From Chelydra serpentina (lineage: Eukaryota; Chordata; Testudines; Chelydridae): a stretch of 64,000 bases of DNA. A model generated the notes under the pieces. The model was not told the DNA's origin, ran no database searches, and saw nothing but the letters and a program-made list of their open reading frames with translations. Location: NCBI GenBank assembly GCA_037349315.1, contig JBAIAC010000007.1:2232001-2296000 (forward strand). The letters run 5' to 3'. Position 1 is the first letter of the stretch, and each line of letters begins with the position of its first letter. Position numbers and translations under genes: made by a program. Of this stretch, positions 10,510 to 25,500 are shown piece after piece.

Positions 10510-13500
10510 GTGAGTGTGAGTCCGTGTGTGTGTGTGTCAGTGTGTGTGTGTGCGCGCACCACAGTCTGCGAACTTGGGGCGGGGGGGAGAGGCTTGATTT
10601 CCTTGCACACACACACACACACGTCTCTTGGGAAGACCAATAACCCCCGTGTTGCTAAACTGGGCTGTTGTGTTGTGTGTTTACACCAAATTCTGCAAAC
10701 TTGGGGCGGGGGGAGAGGCTTGATTTCCTTGCGCGCGCGCACACACACACACCCGTGTCTCTTGGGAAGACCAATAACCCCCGTGTTGCTAAACTGGGCT
10801 GTTGTGTTGTGTGTGTGTTTACACCAAATTCTGCAAACTTGGGGCTGGGGAAGGAGAAACTGCGGGGATTTGCCTTGATTTCCTTGCACTCGCAAACACA
10901 CAACCCCCCCCTCCCCCGTGTCACTTGGGAAGACCAATAACCCCCGTGTTGCTAAACTGGGCTGTGGTGGTGTGTGTGTGTGTTTAAGGGGGACTAGATA
11001 AAGTGGTGATAGCAGGGGCTGGACGGTTGCCAACCATTACGTCACCAGCTAGAGCCTCTTCTGCTATTGTTGCTGCGTTTTCCTCTCCCCCCCCCCCCTT
11101 TTTATTATTGGCAGGTTTATTCTTCTGCATCTTGTTGTTGTGCTGAGGTTCCAGGACTCTGACTGGCCCCCCAAACCCTAGGCTCAGGGCTAGAGTCACT
11201 GCCCAGCCCCTGACACAATGGGGCAGTATTTATGGGGACATCTGCGAAGCCATTCGGGTGGCTTTTGTGGTTGTTTGTCACTTGGCTTTTGTTTCTCTCC
11301 CTGCAGAGCTTATTTGTGTGTGTCTAATCCATCCCTTCCCCCCCCCCCCCAATGCCCCCAATTATTTATCCTTAGCCTGGCCTCTGATGAATGGCTCCCC
11401 CTTTGCATGGACTCTGGTGAAGCAAGTCACAAACTAATCTGGCAATACTTTCCTGCTAGCTGTATTATCATCATCCTCGAGGTTGCCTTTACTTTGCAGC
11501 TCTCCGCTGTTTAACAGCCTCACAAAGGAATCTCCAACGCGCTGAAATCCTTCCGTCACAGGGGAATTATGATTTCATTTTCCCTAGGACATTGGCATTC
11601 ACATGATAACGCACAAGATTAGCAGCTGAGCAGCACAGTTTCTTCTACATTTCTTCCCTTTTCTCCCCCCGCCCCCCAAAAACAAAACACCTGAACACTG
11701 GTGAAACTGTCAGTTTTTTAAAACTGTCAAAGCTATAAACATACAGGTTATTATGCAACATTTCTTGTTTAACTGTATCTTCTCTGCCAAATTCCGATTT
11801 ACCTACCAATAGGTATTTACTATGCCCCCAAAAGGCAAAGGGAAGAGGGAATAATTGGACTCATATGGGTAACATGTGCCTGGATTTTGTTACGCTTTTA
11901 AATTACTTAAATGCTGCAGTATGTTTATGTGCATTGGGCTTTCTTCAAAGCTTAAAAAGATCCTTAAGTAATGAGCTAACTCTATTTCTGAAATTGCAAA
12001 CTGAATTTAAATGGGAAGGACAAACTTTATTTTGCAAGAACTGACTGGGGGGAATGGGTTTGAGGAGGGGTTTTTGTTTTTGTGGTCTGGTTGTTGGTTT
12101 TTTTCCCCCCCCTACCTAGTTCTAGCATCAAGACAAATATTAATCTAAATGTCAATAGCTATGGAATTTGAATTGGGGTGAGGGAATTTAGGATAATTTT
12201 TAGCAAAGAGACAAGCTGTGTTCACACACTTGGTTGAGGGGGCGGCAGAGCCTCAACTAGCCTCTAGAGTCGCATCCAATCTTTTTTTCATTTGTTGACC
12301 CATTTAAAAAAAAATGAAAAATGTCAAGTGGAGGTGTGGATCCTTTTGGAAATTTTAGGCCTAGTCTGCAGATCCCCATTGGTCCATGGACCACAGGTTG
12401 AAAACCACTGCAGTAGTGCAAAGTGGGTGTAAAATCCTTGTGGGTCAGAATGCTCACACTTGGTAGACAACTGGGCCCATGGAGTTTCTGAGAAGGCAGG
12501 GATGTAGAGTGCCTGTAGATGAAACTGGCAAGGTTAGACAGGAACAGCCCCCTTGTGTTGACACTTCTTACTTTGGCTTTAAGAGTGCCCTATATTGTTA
12601 ACTAATCAGTAAGGAACTGCCTTGGTTTTAGCTTAGGAGGATTCCTGATGACCCAGCTAAATTGATACAGGGCACTCTTAAACTGAATCAAGAGGTGCCA
12701 CCACAAGGGGGGCCACTCCAGTCTAAAAACTGTTTCTAAATCAGGGGTTCTCAAACTGGGGACCGGGGACCACTCAGGGGGTTGCAAGGTTATTACATGG
12801 GGGGGGTCATGAGCCGTCAGCCTCCACCCCAAACCCTGCTTTGCCTCCAGCATATATAATGGTGTGATAGATCTCTCTATATAAGTGCTTTTAATTTATA
12901 AAGGGTGGGGGTCGCACTCAGAGGCTTGCTATGTGAAAGGGGTCACCAGTACAAAAATTTGAGAACCACTGTTTCTTTAAATGGAATTAGGAAAGTGGGT
13001 GCAACTCTTGCATTGACAAGGCCTTTAGTATAGAATTTCAACTTGCTGGTGACACTTAAAACAAAGTAGCTAACACTGTCCTTCAGTGCTTGATAATGAT
13101 CTGCGAATGGGGGTATGGAAAACCTTGTCCACCTAGTAACATCTTTGGAACTGTAGATGTAGTATTACCATGATTCAAATACCTGACTTGCAGGCTGGTG
13201 GTAAGCACCTCTTCTAAAGCAGAAGATTAAGCTGGCTAGCCATTGGCTTTCTTGGAGAAAATTGAATAATCAAGGCCTTTAAGACAGAAAGGTGGCATTT
13301 TTTGTCCTCAATGCTTTTATATCTCTCGTCACTGTGGCTTCCAGCTGGCCTGGCGTATCAAACTCATCCTTTTAGCTCACAAACAATTCAAGCATGAAAG
13401 TGGTGCTGGGGTGTGAGAGTAAACTGCACTAGTCTTCTAATTCACAAACACCTACTGACAAATCACATTATTTCTGTATTACCGGTTTGAAAAACACAAC

Positions 13501-16500
13501 ACACACCCCCGTTTACCCCCCCTTAAAAAAAACCCCAAAAAACCACCAACCCAAAGTGCAGAATAAAAGCTGACTCGGATTCTCTCTGGGCTTCCAGCCC
13601 CACTATGTAATTTTCTTGTTCAACTTGTCAATGCTCATTTTAAGAGTCATGTTCTTGGTTGCCAGAGGCATGCTGCTTTAGCACTAGCAGTGTGGTTTTC
13701 CTTCTGTTGTGAGCTAGTTGCAGGTTTTGTATCAAACTGCTTTTTCATTTGGAGCATCAAAACATGCATCTCTCCTTACTCCATCTCAACTCATTAAGAG
13801 GTTTTGCTTTCATCTTAACTTCATCAGGCTTATTCTGAGCTCGAGCTTCCTTGGATATGTCCAAATGAGCAATTTGTCTCAAATGGGGCATTTTTCCCCC
13901 CATCATGCCTCCAAAGAGGTGTACCTCTAAATCATAGATCCAAGAGTTAGATTGGGGACTGAACTGTCAATGATACTCTAGATGAAACCTAAAATAGCAT
14001 GGTGGGTGTATAGGGTTTTTTGTTTTTTTGCAGCCAGTAGATATCTTGGCATCTTCCTAGTAGGTTAGCCCTGAAAGAAATCTTCTCCCTCTACTGCCAG
14101 TCACTCCCCCTCCTTGATCATCTGGAGGGGCCTCTTACGAGTAACTTCAGCCACTTGCTTCCCCTTCTACCAAAGCCTGCTTGAATGTGTTGCCTCCTCA
14201 TCACTCCCTATCACATATCGCAATATGACTCAGGGCTCTGCCTTGCAGGAGACTAAGGTCCTCTGGCAGGTTACCTCCCTAAGTTGGCTTATCCATGACC
14301 TCCAACCTGTGTGGGTTTCTCTCTTTTTTTTTTTTAATGCTACAACTGACTAGACTGCTTCCCCTTCTTTAATTACACTGGAGCAGACGTGCATGTAAAT
14401 CACACCCAGCCTGGGAGTTCTTGTATCCCAAAAATATCCAAGCTAGATAATGAAACTGAACAACTTTGTCACTAATCAGTGAGCTCCCAAGATGCTCCAC
14501 ATTAATTCTTGTACCTTTAAACCTTTCCTCATTAGCTTTATCTGGTTCTCCTGTTTAATGAACAACTGGTATCTATATTTCCTCAACAGTATGACTCTCA
14601 TTGGGGGGCAGGGGGAAATCCTGGACAGTGTTAAAACTGCCTAGTTGACCAGCTAAGGAGTCTCCAGAAATTGGAAGTGCCCGCCACCATGTGACATAGT
14701 AGAGATGCTGCCACCTTTCTGTTCTGGGAAATGCAGTGTGCATCCCAGCAAGCCTGTGTGATTAGTCAGTGACCTTATGATCAGGGCACTAACATTCTGG
14801 GAGGGAAGAAACTAACCTTCCACCGTTTCTGTTCTTGGTTTCCTTTCTTGGTTAGACTGAAGGATTTTTGCAGGCTTTGGATGCTTCTGGGGTGTAGTCC
14901 CAGAAGAGCCTGTACTATTGCACTGCAGGGGCTTGAACTGTATGTGATCGTAGCAAAGACGTACCTTATACAGAGACTGCATAGCCATGCTGGCATAATC
15001 CTGTAGTGTAGAGGCAGTTTGTGCCAATGGAAGGGGATCTTCCCGTTCCTGTAGGAACACCATCACCTCTTCATGCAATAGTAACTATATCAATGAAAGC
15101 ATTCTTCGATGACATCGCTTCAGCTACATTGTCACACCCTGACCAAACTCTTCAGTGTTGACCTATGTAGCTATGGTGACCTAACTCTTGAGTGTAGATG
15201 GCTCTTAATGACAAAAGAGCATATCCAAATGTGACTGCTTTATGGAGACATCTGGATGTGCTGTCACCATGATCTCCCTTTAAATTAGGCAACCAAGTTC
15301 TGTCTCTTATCTTTATGCTTGGAGAGAGGACTTCCAACAACTTCAGTTGAACCAAGATAGTTCTAAGGAGTAAAATACAATCCCTTCCATCCATCTGAAA
15401 GAAGGGGCTAGTGGTACGTCCCTATGCTGTGACCATTTGAACAGGGGACTTTGTAGGTAACTGCCTATGCTGAGTTCGTCTATGTGGAGTACTTGCAGCT
15501 CTTAGCTCCTTTCTTCCTAGAGAGACTTCTCATTTACAACTCCAAGGCTGGATGGCACTACTAGTACAGCACTGAACAGTCCCTCTGTATGTCCGGTTTC
15601 CACACCTGACACTTGCACAAAGAAGCTCGGCTAGACCAAGGGACCTGTGTAGGTCTGCCAGGCCAATATGGCTCAGCCTGCCAGGGCTGGGAACAAATGG
15701 TTTATATCTACAGAACGTGAGGCCTAAAACATCTTTCCTCCTCCCTCTTTCTCCTCCCCACCCTGGCTGGCTGAGATCACAAATCACAATCTCATGGCTT
15801 CTTGTCCCTTTCTGTTAACTTCCAACTTGATTCCGGGACATGTGGCCATATTAAAACTTTGTAGCTAGAAATCCATGCTCTTATACGTACTAACTGCTTG
15901 GGTGGTGGAGTAGCTTTGTATATTAATGATAAGGTAGACTCTAAAGAAATTATAAGTCATGGAATGAATATGAAAGTCTGGGCCAAAATCATATTTGGGA
16001 AGAAAGCTACTAGATGTTCCCCTGATAGTGTTTGGGGTGTGCTACGAACCACTGGGATCCATTTTGGATATGGATGAGACCTCTAATGTTTTTAAAGAAA
16101 TACTACTGGGAATTGAGATTGAGACTTTAGCTTCCCATATATAGATTGGAGGACAAGTGCTACCAATAATAGAAGGGCTCAGATTCTCCTGGGTGTGATA
16201 GCTGACAGACTTCTTTGCCAAACAGTTGCTGAATCAACAAGAGGTGATGCCATTTTAGATTTGGTAGTGGTGAGGATCTAGTAGAAGAACTGGATGTAGA
16301 GGACATCCTTGGTTCTAGTAATTGCGACCTAATTCCAGTTAAATTAAATGGAAGGATAAACCTAAATCTGCAACAAGGGTCCTTGATTTCAAGGGGTTAT
16401 GGGTCTATTACAGGAATGGGTGGGTGACGTTCTATGGCCAAAACGTGCAGGAGGTCAGACTAAGGTCCGAAGGGACCATTGTGATCATCTAAAGTCTATG

Positions 16501-19500
16501 AGCATCTACCTGTCAAAGGCTTGACAAATCCACTTTCCCTTGGCAAGTGGGGAAATGTTCTCTGGCAAATTGGAAGTTCGCCTGTCGGTTTTGGCTGCTT
16601 CCATTATATAACTGGAGTCCTCTGCAACCTTAAGACCCTTCCAAATGTGGAGCTTTCTTCCTGAGCCCAAATCTTGTGCTCTAGGAGCTGGGGAAGGAAC
16701 ACACAGCTGGTGCACAGCCTAGCTGCTCTGAAGGATTCTGCTGGCGCTTAGAGGAGGAGGTGAAAACGTTCTTGCTCCTCTCCCATAGGCCTACTGTTCC
16801 AATCCCAGCGAGTAGCCGCTGCATTGCTTGTGCCACTGGATGGGGTAGGAGTGCTGGGCGTCTAACCAGTGAATCAAATTAGCAGCAGATACACCAACTC
16901 TGTCGCTGCTGCATAGCAGCATCAAGGAACCCCTGCATCCCCAGTCCCTGACTGGCTGTGCAGTGAATTTGCACTATGAGGTGGGATTCCCCATTCGGCT
17001 CAAGAGGCTGATCATTCTGTCTTGGCCTCCTAGGGTTTGTTCCCCCTACCCCCAAATTTTTACCATTGCGTATAAGGGCAGCAGGGTAAGGCCAGTGCTG
17101 AGAGCTCTGGAATTCCACCCTTTAATCTTGAGGGGTAAAACTTGTAATTTTGGGGGCTACAACCATTCTTCTGCCCATCCTAATCCCTATGTGCCCTGTT
17201 AGCAAATAAGACCCTCTTTTAGGTGGCAACCTACTGGATAACGTGTCCAGGGTTTGTAAATAGTATAAAGCCTCTAGTAGCAGTAAGCTATGGCCTGCCT
17301 AAACTGTTAGAATTGACATCGAGGAGGTGAGAAGTAACACATGATGGTGGCTTTTCTTAAAGTCTGATCTCCTGCCAAGGCTTATTGAGCATTGCAAATA
17401 TTTCAGGGCTAGCAACATTTTAAGTACTGGTCCTGCATGCACATCCTCAACTTCTCATGGCAGCAGCTGAACAAGGATCCCAGAGCTTTGGGATGCTCTG
17501 GCAACTCTTTACAAGACCACCTTAATGCTTGCATCAGTGTCTAGCAGTCATGGACAGGGAACCTGCTGCCTAGTACAACCAATTAAGTACTAAGAAATAG
17601 ACTCTTTAGATTGAGAAGACTTTCTCTTACCTCTCATCAATGGCTCACTCCCACTGGGAGTGCAGGAGATTTTAGTGTAGCAAAGAGTGCTGGGGGAAGA
17701 AAACACAAACCAAAAACTGTTCTACTTTAATCTCTTAAAAGCCAGGTCTGAGCTCTGACTTGTGCCTTTCAGAATCATCATTCAGGATGATGATATGCCT
17801 TACACAGACGTCCAGAATACACAAACACTCACTAACCACAGGCTTCTCCAGGTGACTCATCTCGATGTCCCTCTTAGTGTTTTCAAAACCAGAAAATCCC
17901 CAGCGTAGGGGGCTAGCTTTGATAACGAGGCCAATGTCCTGCTGATCTGCCACCCATAGTCACAGCTTGGAGGAATCTGGAAAAAGCCCTTGCCCTGTCA
18001 ATAGCGTGGTGGGGAAATTGCTCTTCAGAGTGGATTGGGAGGCAAAATATCTAGTCTCAAAAATAAGTTGAGCTTTTTTTGGTGGTCTTAAGCCAGTCTC
18101 TAGCTACTAGGCCTAATGGGCAGAGGGGTGGGGGGCAGATGTAGGATATTCTTCACCTCTGAAGAGTCTGGTACTGGCCACTGTCGGATGGGATACTGTA
18201 CTAGACAGGTCTCAGGAATTGCCATATTGAACTGGACACATGTTCAGTCATGAGTGCTAGTGGCAATTTCATCATGGCAATGGTTTCCTGGAAGCCTTTT
18301 GCCATCTTTAGTTGCTGAAGCCCAGTATTCTGAAGCCTCTCATAACATGAATTGGCAGCTTTGATGGCTCAGACGTGAAGCTGGAGGGAGATGTCCGGTC
18401 AGAATGTTGCCTTGTTAGTCAGCACCAAGCTGCGGTTGATCAGCCACAAAGCACCCATGATGTGGAAACCGTAGCAGCTTAGCCTTTCAGTATAGCTTCC
18501 TGCAGCAGTGGGTGCAATTGGGCAATGACCATACAACTGCTTTGAGATCCAAAGGCAAGTGTCTGCTAGAACTGGTAAAGTCTCTTACTCCCAGTCCATC
18601 AGCAAAGCTTGGCATGGTTTTCTTCAAAGCTGTGCTACCCTGTCAAACTCGCCACCTTGGCTTCAGGAATCTTGAGACCATATGAGTGTGACTCTGTTTC
18701 AGAACCCTTCCTTGCCAGACTAGGCCAGTAAAGGGTATGAGTAACAGCCAGTGCTCTCCAAAGACTGAATTTGTGTTTCTCCTCCTCTTGCTTCGATGTA
18801 CAAATAATGAAAGTACTTAAAGTAGTGGCGATGTGCCACAAACCGCACGGCCTGAATGCGAGTAGCCGCCATTCTACGTGCTGGCTGTGTTGAGGCCGTT
18901 ACCAGTTAACGTCATTGAAAAATAAGGCTCCTTACTGAATGAAGGATTGGGAGATAGGAAGGTCGCAATATTCTTGTCTCGTGCATCTCCATAGCCGGAG
19001 GCTTGTCTGTCTGGTTCCTGTACCCTTACAATCTTTCAAAGGAGCCTACAGGGTCTAGGTGCCAGCAGGGTTTGAACTTCAGTGAAGCTGAAGTCCTTGT
19101 TCAAGACACTGGCAGCATTAGTCAGCACCGTATGATTACTCACTGCCGTTTGAAGCGCAATAGACACTTGATCTAAATGGAGTGACTCCCTCCTGCCTTG
19201 CTACCGCTTCCTCAGCAAAGAGGTTCGGAATCTGCCTTCTCCGGAGGTGCATGGGCGTGTTCTAAAGGGCAAAGTCTTGTATTTTGACACCAAGCAGAGC
19301 CTCATTAGTCTGTTCTAGAACATGGTCAGGGGCTGCTCTTGGACACCCGGGCCCTCTGCCCAGGGCAGGAGGAGGGGTCCAGGGCTCCCCACAGCCGGCT
19401 GCCTGGGAGGTTCTTACTAAGGCCTGGCTTCCAGCTGGCCAGGAAGTGGGACCTTTTGGGGGAGATGGAGTGGAGGGTGAAGGCCCGCCTCCTCCATTGG

Positions 19501-22500
19501 GAAGAAGCTGGTGCCACCCCTGAACCTCAGACAGGTGTGGAGTGGTGCTGCAGGGAACCCAGGTCAAATGCTGTCCTGGAGTGATTCTGACCGGGACTTG
19601 AATGCTGCATTTCAGGATTGTCCCACCCAATTAGGACAGGTGGTCATAGAATCTCAGGGTTGGAAGGGACCTCAGGAGGTCATCTAGTCCAACCCCCTGC
19701 TCAAAGCAGGACCAACCCCAACAAAATCATCCCAGCCAGGGCTTTGTCAAGCCTGACCTTAAAAACCTCTAAAGAAGGAGATTCTACCACCTCCCTAGGT
19801 AACCCATTCCAGTGCTTCACCACCCTACTAGTGAAAAAGTTTTTCCTAATATCCAACCTAAACCTCCCGCTCTGCAACTTGACAGAACAAGGAGTAATGG
19901 TCTCATCTTCTACCACTGAGAACAGTCTAGATCCATCCTCTTTGGAACCTCCTTTCAGGTAGTTGAAAGCCACTATCAAATCCCCCCTCATTCTTCTCTT
20001 CTGCAGGCTAAACAATCCCAGTTCCCTCAGCCTCTCCTCATAAGTCATGTGCTCCAGCCCCCCTAATCATTTTTGTTGCCCTCCGCTGGACTCTTTCCAA
20101 TTTATCCACATCCTTCTTGTAGTTTGGGGCCCAAAACTGGACACACTACTCCAAATGAGGCCTCACCAGTGCCGAATAGAGGGGAATGATCATGTCCCTC
20201 GATTTGCTGGAAATGCCCCTACTTATACAACCCAAAATGCCGTTAATCCTACACATCTTGTACAAAAAGTCACCTTACAAGACATACTATTGCAGTATCA
20301 TTTGAAAACTCATTTGCTGGCCGGTATCATCCTGATAAAATGTGTGGCAACATTGTATGTGAAGTTATAAAATATGGCTGTATGATGTTCCAAACCCAAT
20401 AACCCTGCCCAAACTGAGGTTGGGAAACAGGCTTGTCTTAAACAAAGCAACGTGTGCTCTGCTTAATTTGCATTTTAAGCAGTAAATAGGGTAATCAAAC
20501 ATGGAGGGAAACAAAAAAAGCTCAAACAGGAGAGAGACCCAGCAGGGCACATCCTTCCACATAATCTTTGTCTCCTACTTCCCAGCTGGAAATATATTTC
20601 TAGAGAGGGATTGAAACTATAAAAAGGAGACACACACCCCAAGGCACCATCTCTTCTCCCTGCCCATCACATTCACTGCACCTGAAGTGACAAAGAAAGC
20701 AAGCTTTGGACTCTAGGGGACGGGTCCTGACCAACATGGTTTCTTGAGTCAGGCTGCTGAAAGCATGTGAGAAACTTTGCTTGAATCTGATCTAGTTTGT
20801 TTGTTAGGTATTGGTAAACTACCTGTCTTTGTATTTCTTGTAACTGTTTGACTTTTTTGTGCATCATTACGTGTAATCAATATTTGTAGCTAACAAACTT
20901 GTTTTTGTTTTATCTAATCCAGTGTGTTTAAATTAGTGTCTGGGTAACTGTTTGGGGTAACAAGTCGTGTGTATTATTCACTCAAAGGAATAACAAATTT
21001 AAAACATTTTGTATTGTCAAAGGGGGCTGGGCAATACAGGGCATACATGACTGGGGGGTGTGCTGGGGTCACTCTGCAGTATAACCAAGGCTGGTGAGAA
21101 GCCAGGTGTAACTGGCAGGTTGCAGTTAGCATGCAAGCCACATTGAGTGTCTGCAAGGCTACTTGTGAGCAGTCCAGATGCGAGCTACTTCAGCAAGGCA
21201 TTGTAAGGCACTCAAGGTTACAGAGCCAGGGTGACAGTCTGGATTCTACCCTGGTATGTCACATGTACCCAACTCCCTTTTTAAGAAGAGGTGCTTATAG
21301 CCTCAACTTGCCCATACTGCTCCCTTCCCAATTGAAGAGCTGCTCCAAACATTGACACATCACATGAGCTGCTGACTTGTCACATTTCTAGTCCTATGAA
21401 ATTGTAAATCTACCATCTATTCTGCAGAATTCAGCACATCTGGGACGTCAGCCCTCTGAAGAATTTCTTCAAATATATGATGAATCATTGTTAAGCAAAT
21501 ATGGCCAGCTGAGCTGCTGCCAGGGTGAAGAAACCCAGAAGCGAATGTGCACGTACTCAATTGCAATATAGTTCTCATGAGTTCTAATGTAATCAAATAT
21601 AAAAGGCTAACCAGAAATAGCCCTCTAATGTCTAATTTAAGAATAGCAGCTAAAGCCCTTTCTTTAATAAAGAAATTCAACATGACTGAGGTCCTAAAAT
21701 ATTCAATACAAAGCGCATGTCACAAAACACACTTTATTTTGCTGAACAATGTAACTCACATTCAGCAATTGAAGACCAAATCCCACTCTCCTTGTAAAGT
21801 CCTTAGGAGCAAAGCATTTTGAAATGTCCCCCTCTTTGATAAGACAGGATTTGCAGTTATTGCCCAAAGGATAACTGGATTCATGAATTACTTGCTTAGC
21901 TACTAAAACAGTTGTGCTTGGACTAAACTCTCATGACCTATTCAGTCCACCTAGCAGAACAGGTCAATTTTCTATGTGGCAAATGGTTGCAGGCTAAAAC
22001 CTGTATTCAGAGTATGGAGAACTAGATTGTCACTTACCAGGACTTGAAACCCCACCCTTTTCTGCCCTGTTACTGAGCAGAATCCCTTCTAATGTAACTA
22101 CAATGTGAACTGTAACACCTACTGTAAGCATGTTAGAATAACTTTCCATGCTCTTCTTTTGTAGGTTATATTCAAAGTCAAATGTGCAGCAGAATTCAAT
22201 AAGTACAAGTAAGTTACTCCTCTTCTTGTCTACCCCAAACATGCTCTCATTGGGTCTATTAACAGTACAGCATATCTGAAAGATACGGTGTCTGAAAACT
22301 ACCAAATGCTCTATTCGAACTTCATAGCAATAGCTTTGTTTTGTCTCTTACCCAGATGTTGTTTACCGATGATTAATTCAGTTACCTCAGAGCACAGCAG
22401 GGAAAGCAAAGCCCTGAAGAAGTTGTGGGCTAGTCACTGGGCAGCTCGATCATCAGATTTGGGTGCCTATGTGGGTCTGGGGGTGAAGGACTTGATTGTA

Positions 22501-25500
22501 CCCAAAAGGGAGAAGGTGCTATAACTCCTGGTTTGCCCCTCTTTACTAATACACACAGCACCAATGACCCCCTTAGAGAGTTGCAGGGAGGTTACGTCTA
22601 CCCAGCAATGAAAAACCCCCATGTCTGGCTGGTGCCAGCCAGCTCGGCCCCACAACCTGAACCCTGCAAGCTTGCTTCCTGGCTGTGTGGACTTCCAGGC
22701 TTAGGCTGGAACCCAAGCTCTGGGACCCTCCCACCTCAAACTCCTAGTGCCTGGGCTCCATCTGGAACCCCAACATCTACACAGCAATGAAACAGCCCCA
22801 TGAGCCTGAGTCAGCCGGCATGGGCCAGCTGCAGGTGTCTTAGCTGCTGTGTAGACATGGCCTGAAGGTCTAGAATGAGCACTGCTATTGTGGCTGAGCA
22901 TTAGACAGCTCATGTTTTCTGTAATTCATGGGAGGCTATTGGTGCTCTAGCACATTAGGGTCACACATGAAGAGGCTGAGAACCATAGTAGGACAGAGTG
23001 AATCCCAGAAGTCTTCTAGCTAGCCATAAACCAGTGAGGGAGTCTTACTTCTGTGGGCCTTTGATTCCCTAGCTTATGACCCCATGTTGTGGCATCAAAC
23101 ACACCTGTGGCTCAAGCCTGTGTGTTAAGTTTATTCTAGTAGTCCATCCTTCTGTATGGAAGGAGGGAATTCAGACAGTGTCTGTTAGTTCTTGACCTAT
23201 GGGTCTAACGGACCTGTGTCAGAAGACAAACTCTCAATGGAAAGTGTGTAGATTCTACCTTATTTGCAGCCACTTATTTTCACCAAGGCTGGTGGTGGTT
23301 GGGCTGACTCTTGGAGCCGCTCATCTTACATTCATGTAAGTTGGAACAATAGTTCAGTTCTTATCTGGCAACTTTAACTTTAAGATAAAAAGATGGGAAT
23401 CTCGTAACTCATGATTCCTTGCAAGCTTCTACCAACTGAGTGATTTAAGTATCAGCGCTCTGCACACTCTGCCAACTAAACAACTTAAACTGACTTCTAA
23501 ATGGCTTCCCTAATTCCTTGTCTACATAACTGACCTTTCACACTTGCTAGCCTGCTGAGTTCTAGCAAATGAAGAGCAATGCTGGGAGAGAAATGAACTG
23601 ATGGAGAACAAGGGAGGTGATGTGGCGGTAGAGGCTCCTTCAGACTGTTTTGCTCAATCAGTGTCTCTTTCCTTTTCCAGGGTCCTGTTGTATGTGGGCT
23701 CCATATTTACCAGCCTTCTCTTTCTCATTGTGAATTTAACTTGTGCAATGCTTATCCATGGAGATGTCCCAGAGAGTCGGCTGAGATGGACAGTATTTGT
23801 TCGGGCACTAGTCAATGACAGTCTCTTCATTCTTTGTGCCATTTCATTAGCTTGTTGTATGTGCAAACTTGCAAAAATGTCATCAGCAAACGTCTACCTC
23901 GAGTCAAAGGTAGGTAAATGCTCTCTAAGCTGCACTGAAATTATTTACATCAGTCCATGGGGGGTGCAAGTCCAAGACCATGATCCCCTCATGCCAGATG
24001 CTCTGCAAACACAGAACGAAAAGATGGTCCCAGCCTGGAACTAGTCAAACTCTTTTCAGTTTGGGTTCTTCAATTTCTGTTTGTGCTTGGAGGAGATCTA
24101 TTGGTGTAACAAGATCATTATAACTCACAGATACTGGACCTTTTTTTGCATTGAGTCTCTTAAATCACTTGTTTCAATACGGAGCCAAGATCTGGTACTT
24201 ATGAGAGTAAATCAGGCGGCCCAGATAATCTTCATCCAAGAATATTAAAGGAACTGGCACATGAAATTGCAAGCCCATTAGCAAAAATTTGTAATGAATC
24301 TCTAAACTCAGGGGTTGTACCATTTGACTGGAGAATAGCTAATATAGTTCCTATTTTTAAGAAAGGGGGGGGGAAAAGTGACCTGGGTAACTACAGGCCT
24401 GTTTGACATCTGTAGTATGCAAGGTCTTGGAAAAAATTTTGAAGGAGAAAGTAGTTAAGGACCTTGAGGTCAATGGCAATTGGGACAAATTACAACATGG
24501 TTTTACAAAAGGTAGATCGTGCCAAACCAACTTGATCTGTTACTTTCTCAAAGAAGGAGATTTTTTAGATAAAGGAAACGCAGTGGATCTAATCTACCTC
24601 GATTTCAGTAAGGCATTTGATACAGTACCACATGAGGAATTATTGGTTAAATTGGAAAAGATGGGGATCAATATGAAAATTGAGAGGTGGATAAGGAACT
24701 GGTTAATGGGGAGACTACAGCGGGTCATACTGAAAGGTGAACTGTCAGGTTGGAGGGAGGTTACTAGTGGAGTTCCTCAAGGTTCAGTTTTGGGACCAAT
24801 TTTATTTAATCTTATTACTGATCTCGGCACCAAAAGTGGGAGTGTGCTAATAAAGTTTGCAGATGACACAAAGTTGGGAGGTATTGCCAATTCAGAAAAG
24901 GATCGGGATATCCTACAGGAAGATCTGGATGACTTTGTAAACTGGAGTAATAGGATGAAATTTAATAGTGAGAAGTGTAAGGTTATGCATTTAGGGATTA
25001 ATAAGAATTTTAGTTATAAGCTGGGGACACATCCGTTGGAAGTAACGGAAGAGGAGAAGGACCTCGGAGTCCTGGTTGATCACAGGATGACTATGAGTCG
25101 CCAATGTGATGTGGCTGTGAAAAAAGCTAATGCGGTCTTGGGATGCATTAGGCGAGGTATTTCTAGTAGAGATAAGGAGGTGTTAGTACCGTTATACAAG
25201 GCATTGGTGAGACCTCATTTGGAATACTGTGTGCAGTTCTGGTCTCCATGTTTAAGAAGGATGAATTCAAACTGGAACAGGTACAAAGAAGGGCCACTAG
25301 GATGATCCGAGGAATGGAAAACCTGTCGTATGAAAGGAGACTCCAGGAGCTTGGTTTGTTTACCTTAACCAAAAGAAGGCTGAGGGGAGATATTCATCTC
25401 TTTAAATATATCAGAGGGATAAATACCAGGGAGGGAGAGGAATTTATTTCAGCTCAGTACCAATGTGGACACAAGAACAAATGGATATAAACTGGCCATC

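Noticed and set aside
19262..19630. 122-codon minus-strand frame with plus-strand overlaps
   Set aside because: GC-rich intron 1 sequence, no domain or homology recognised, no splice partners.
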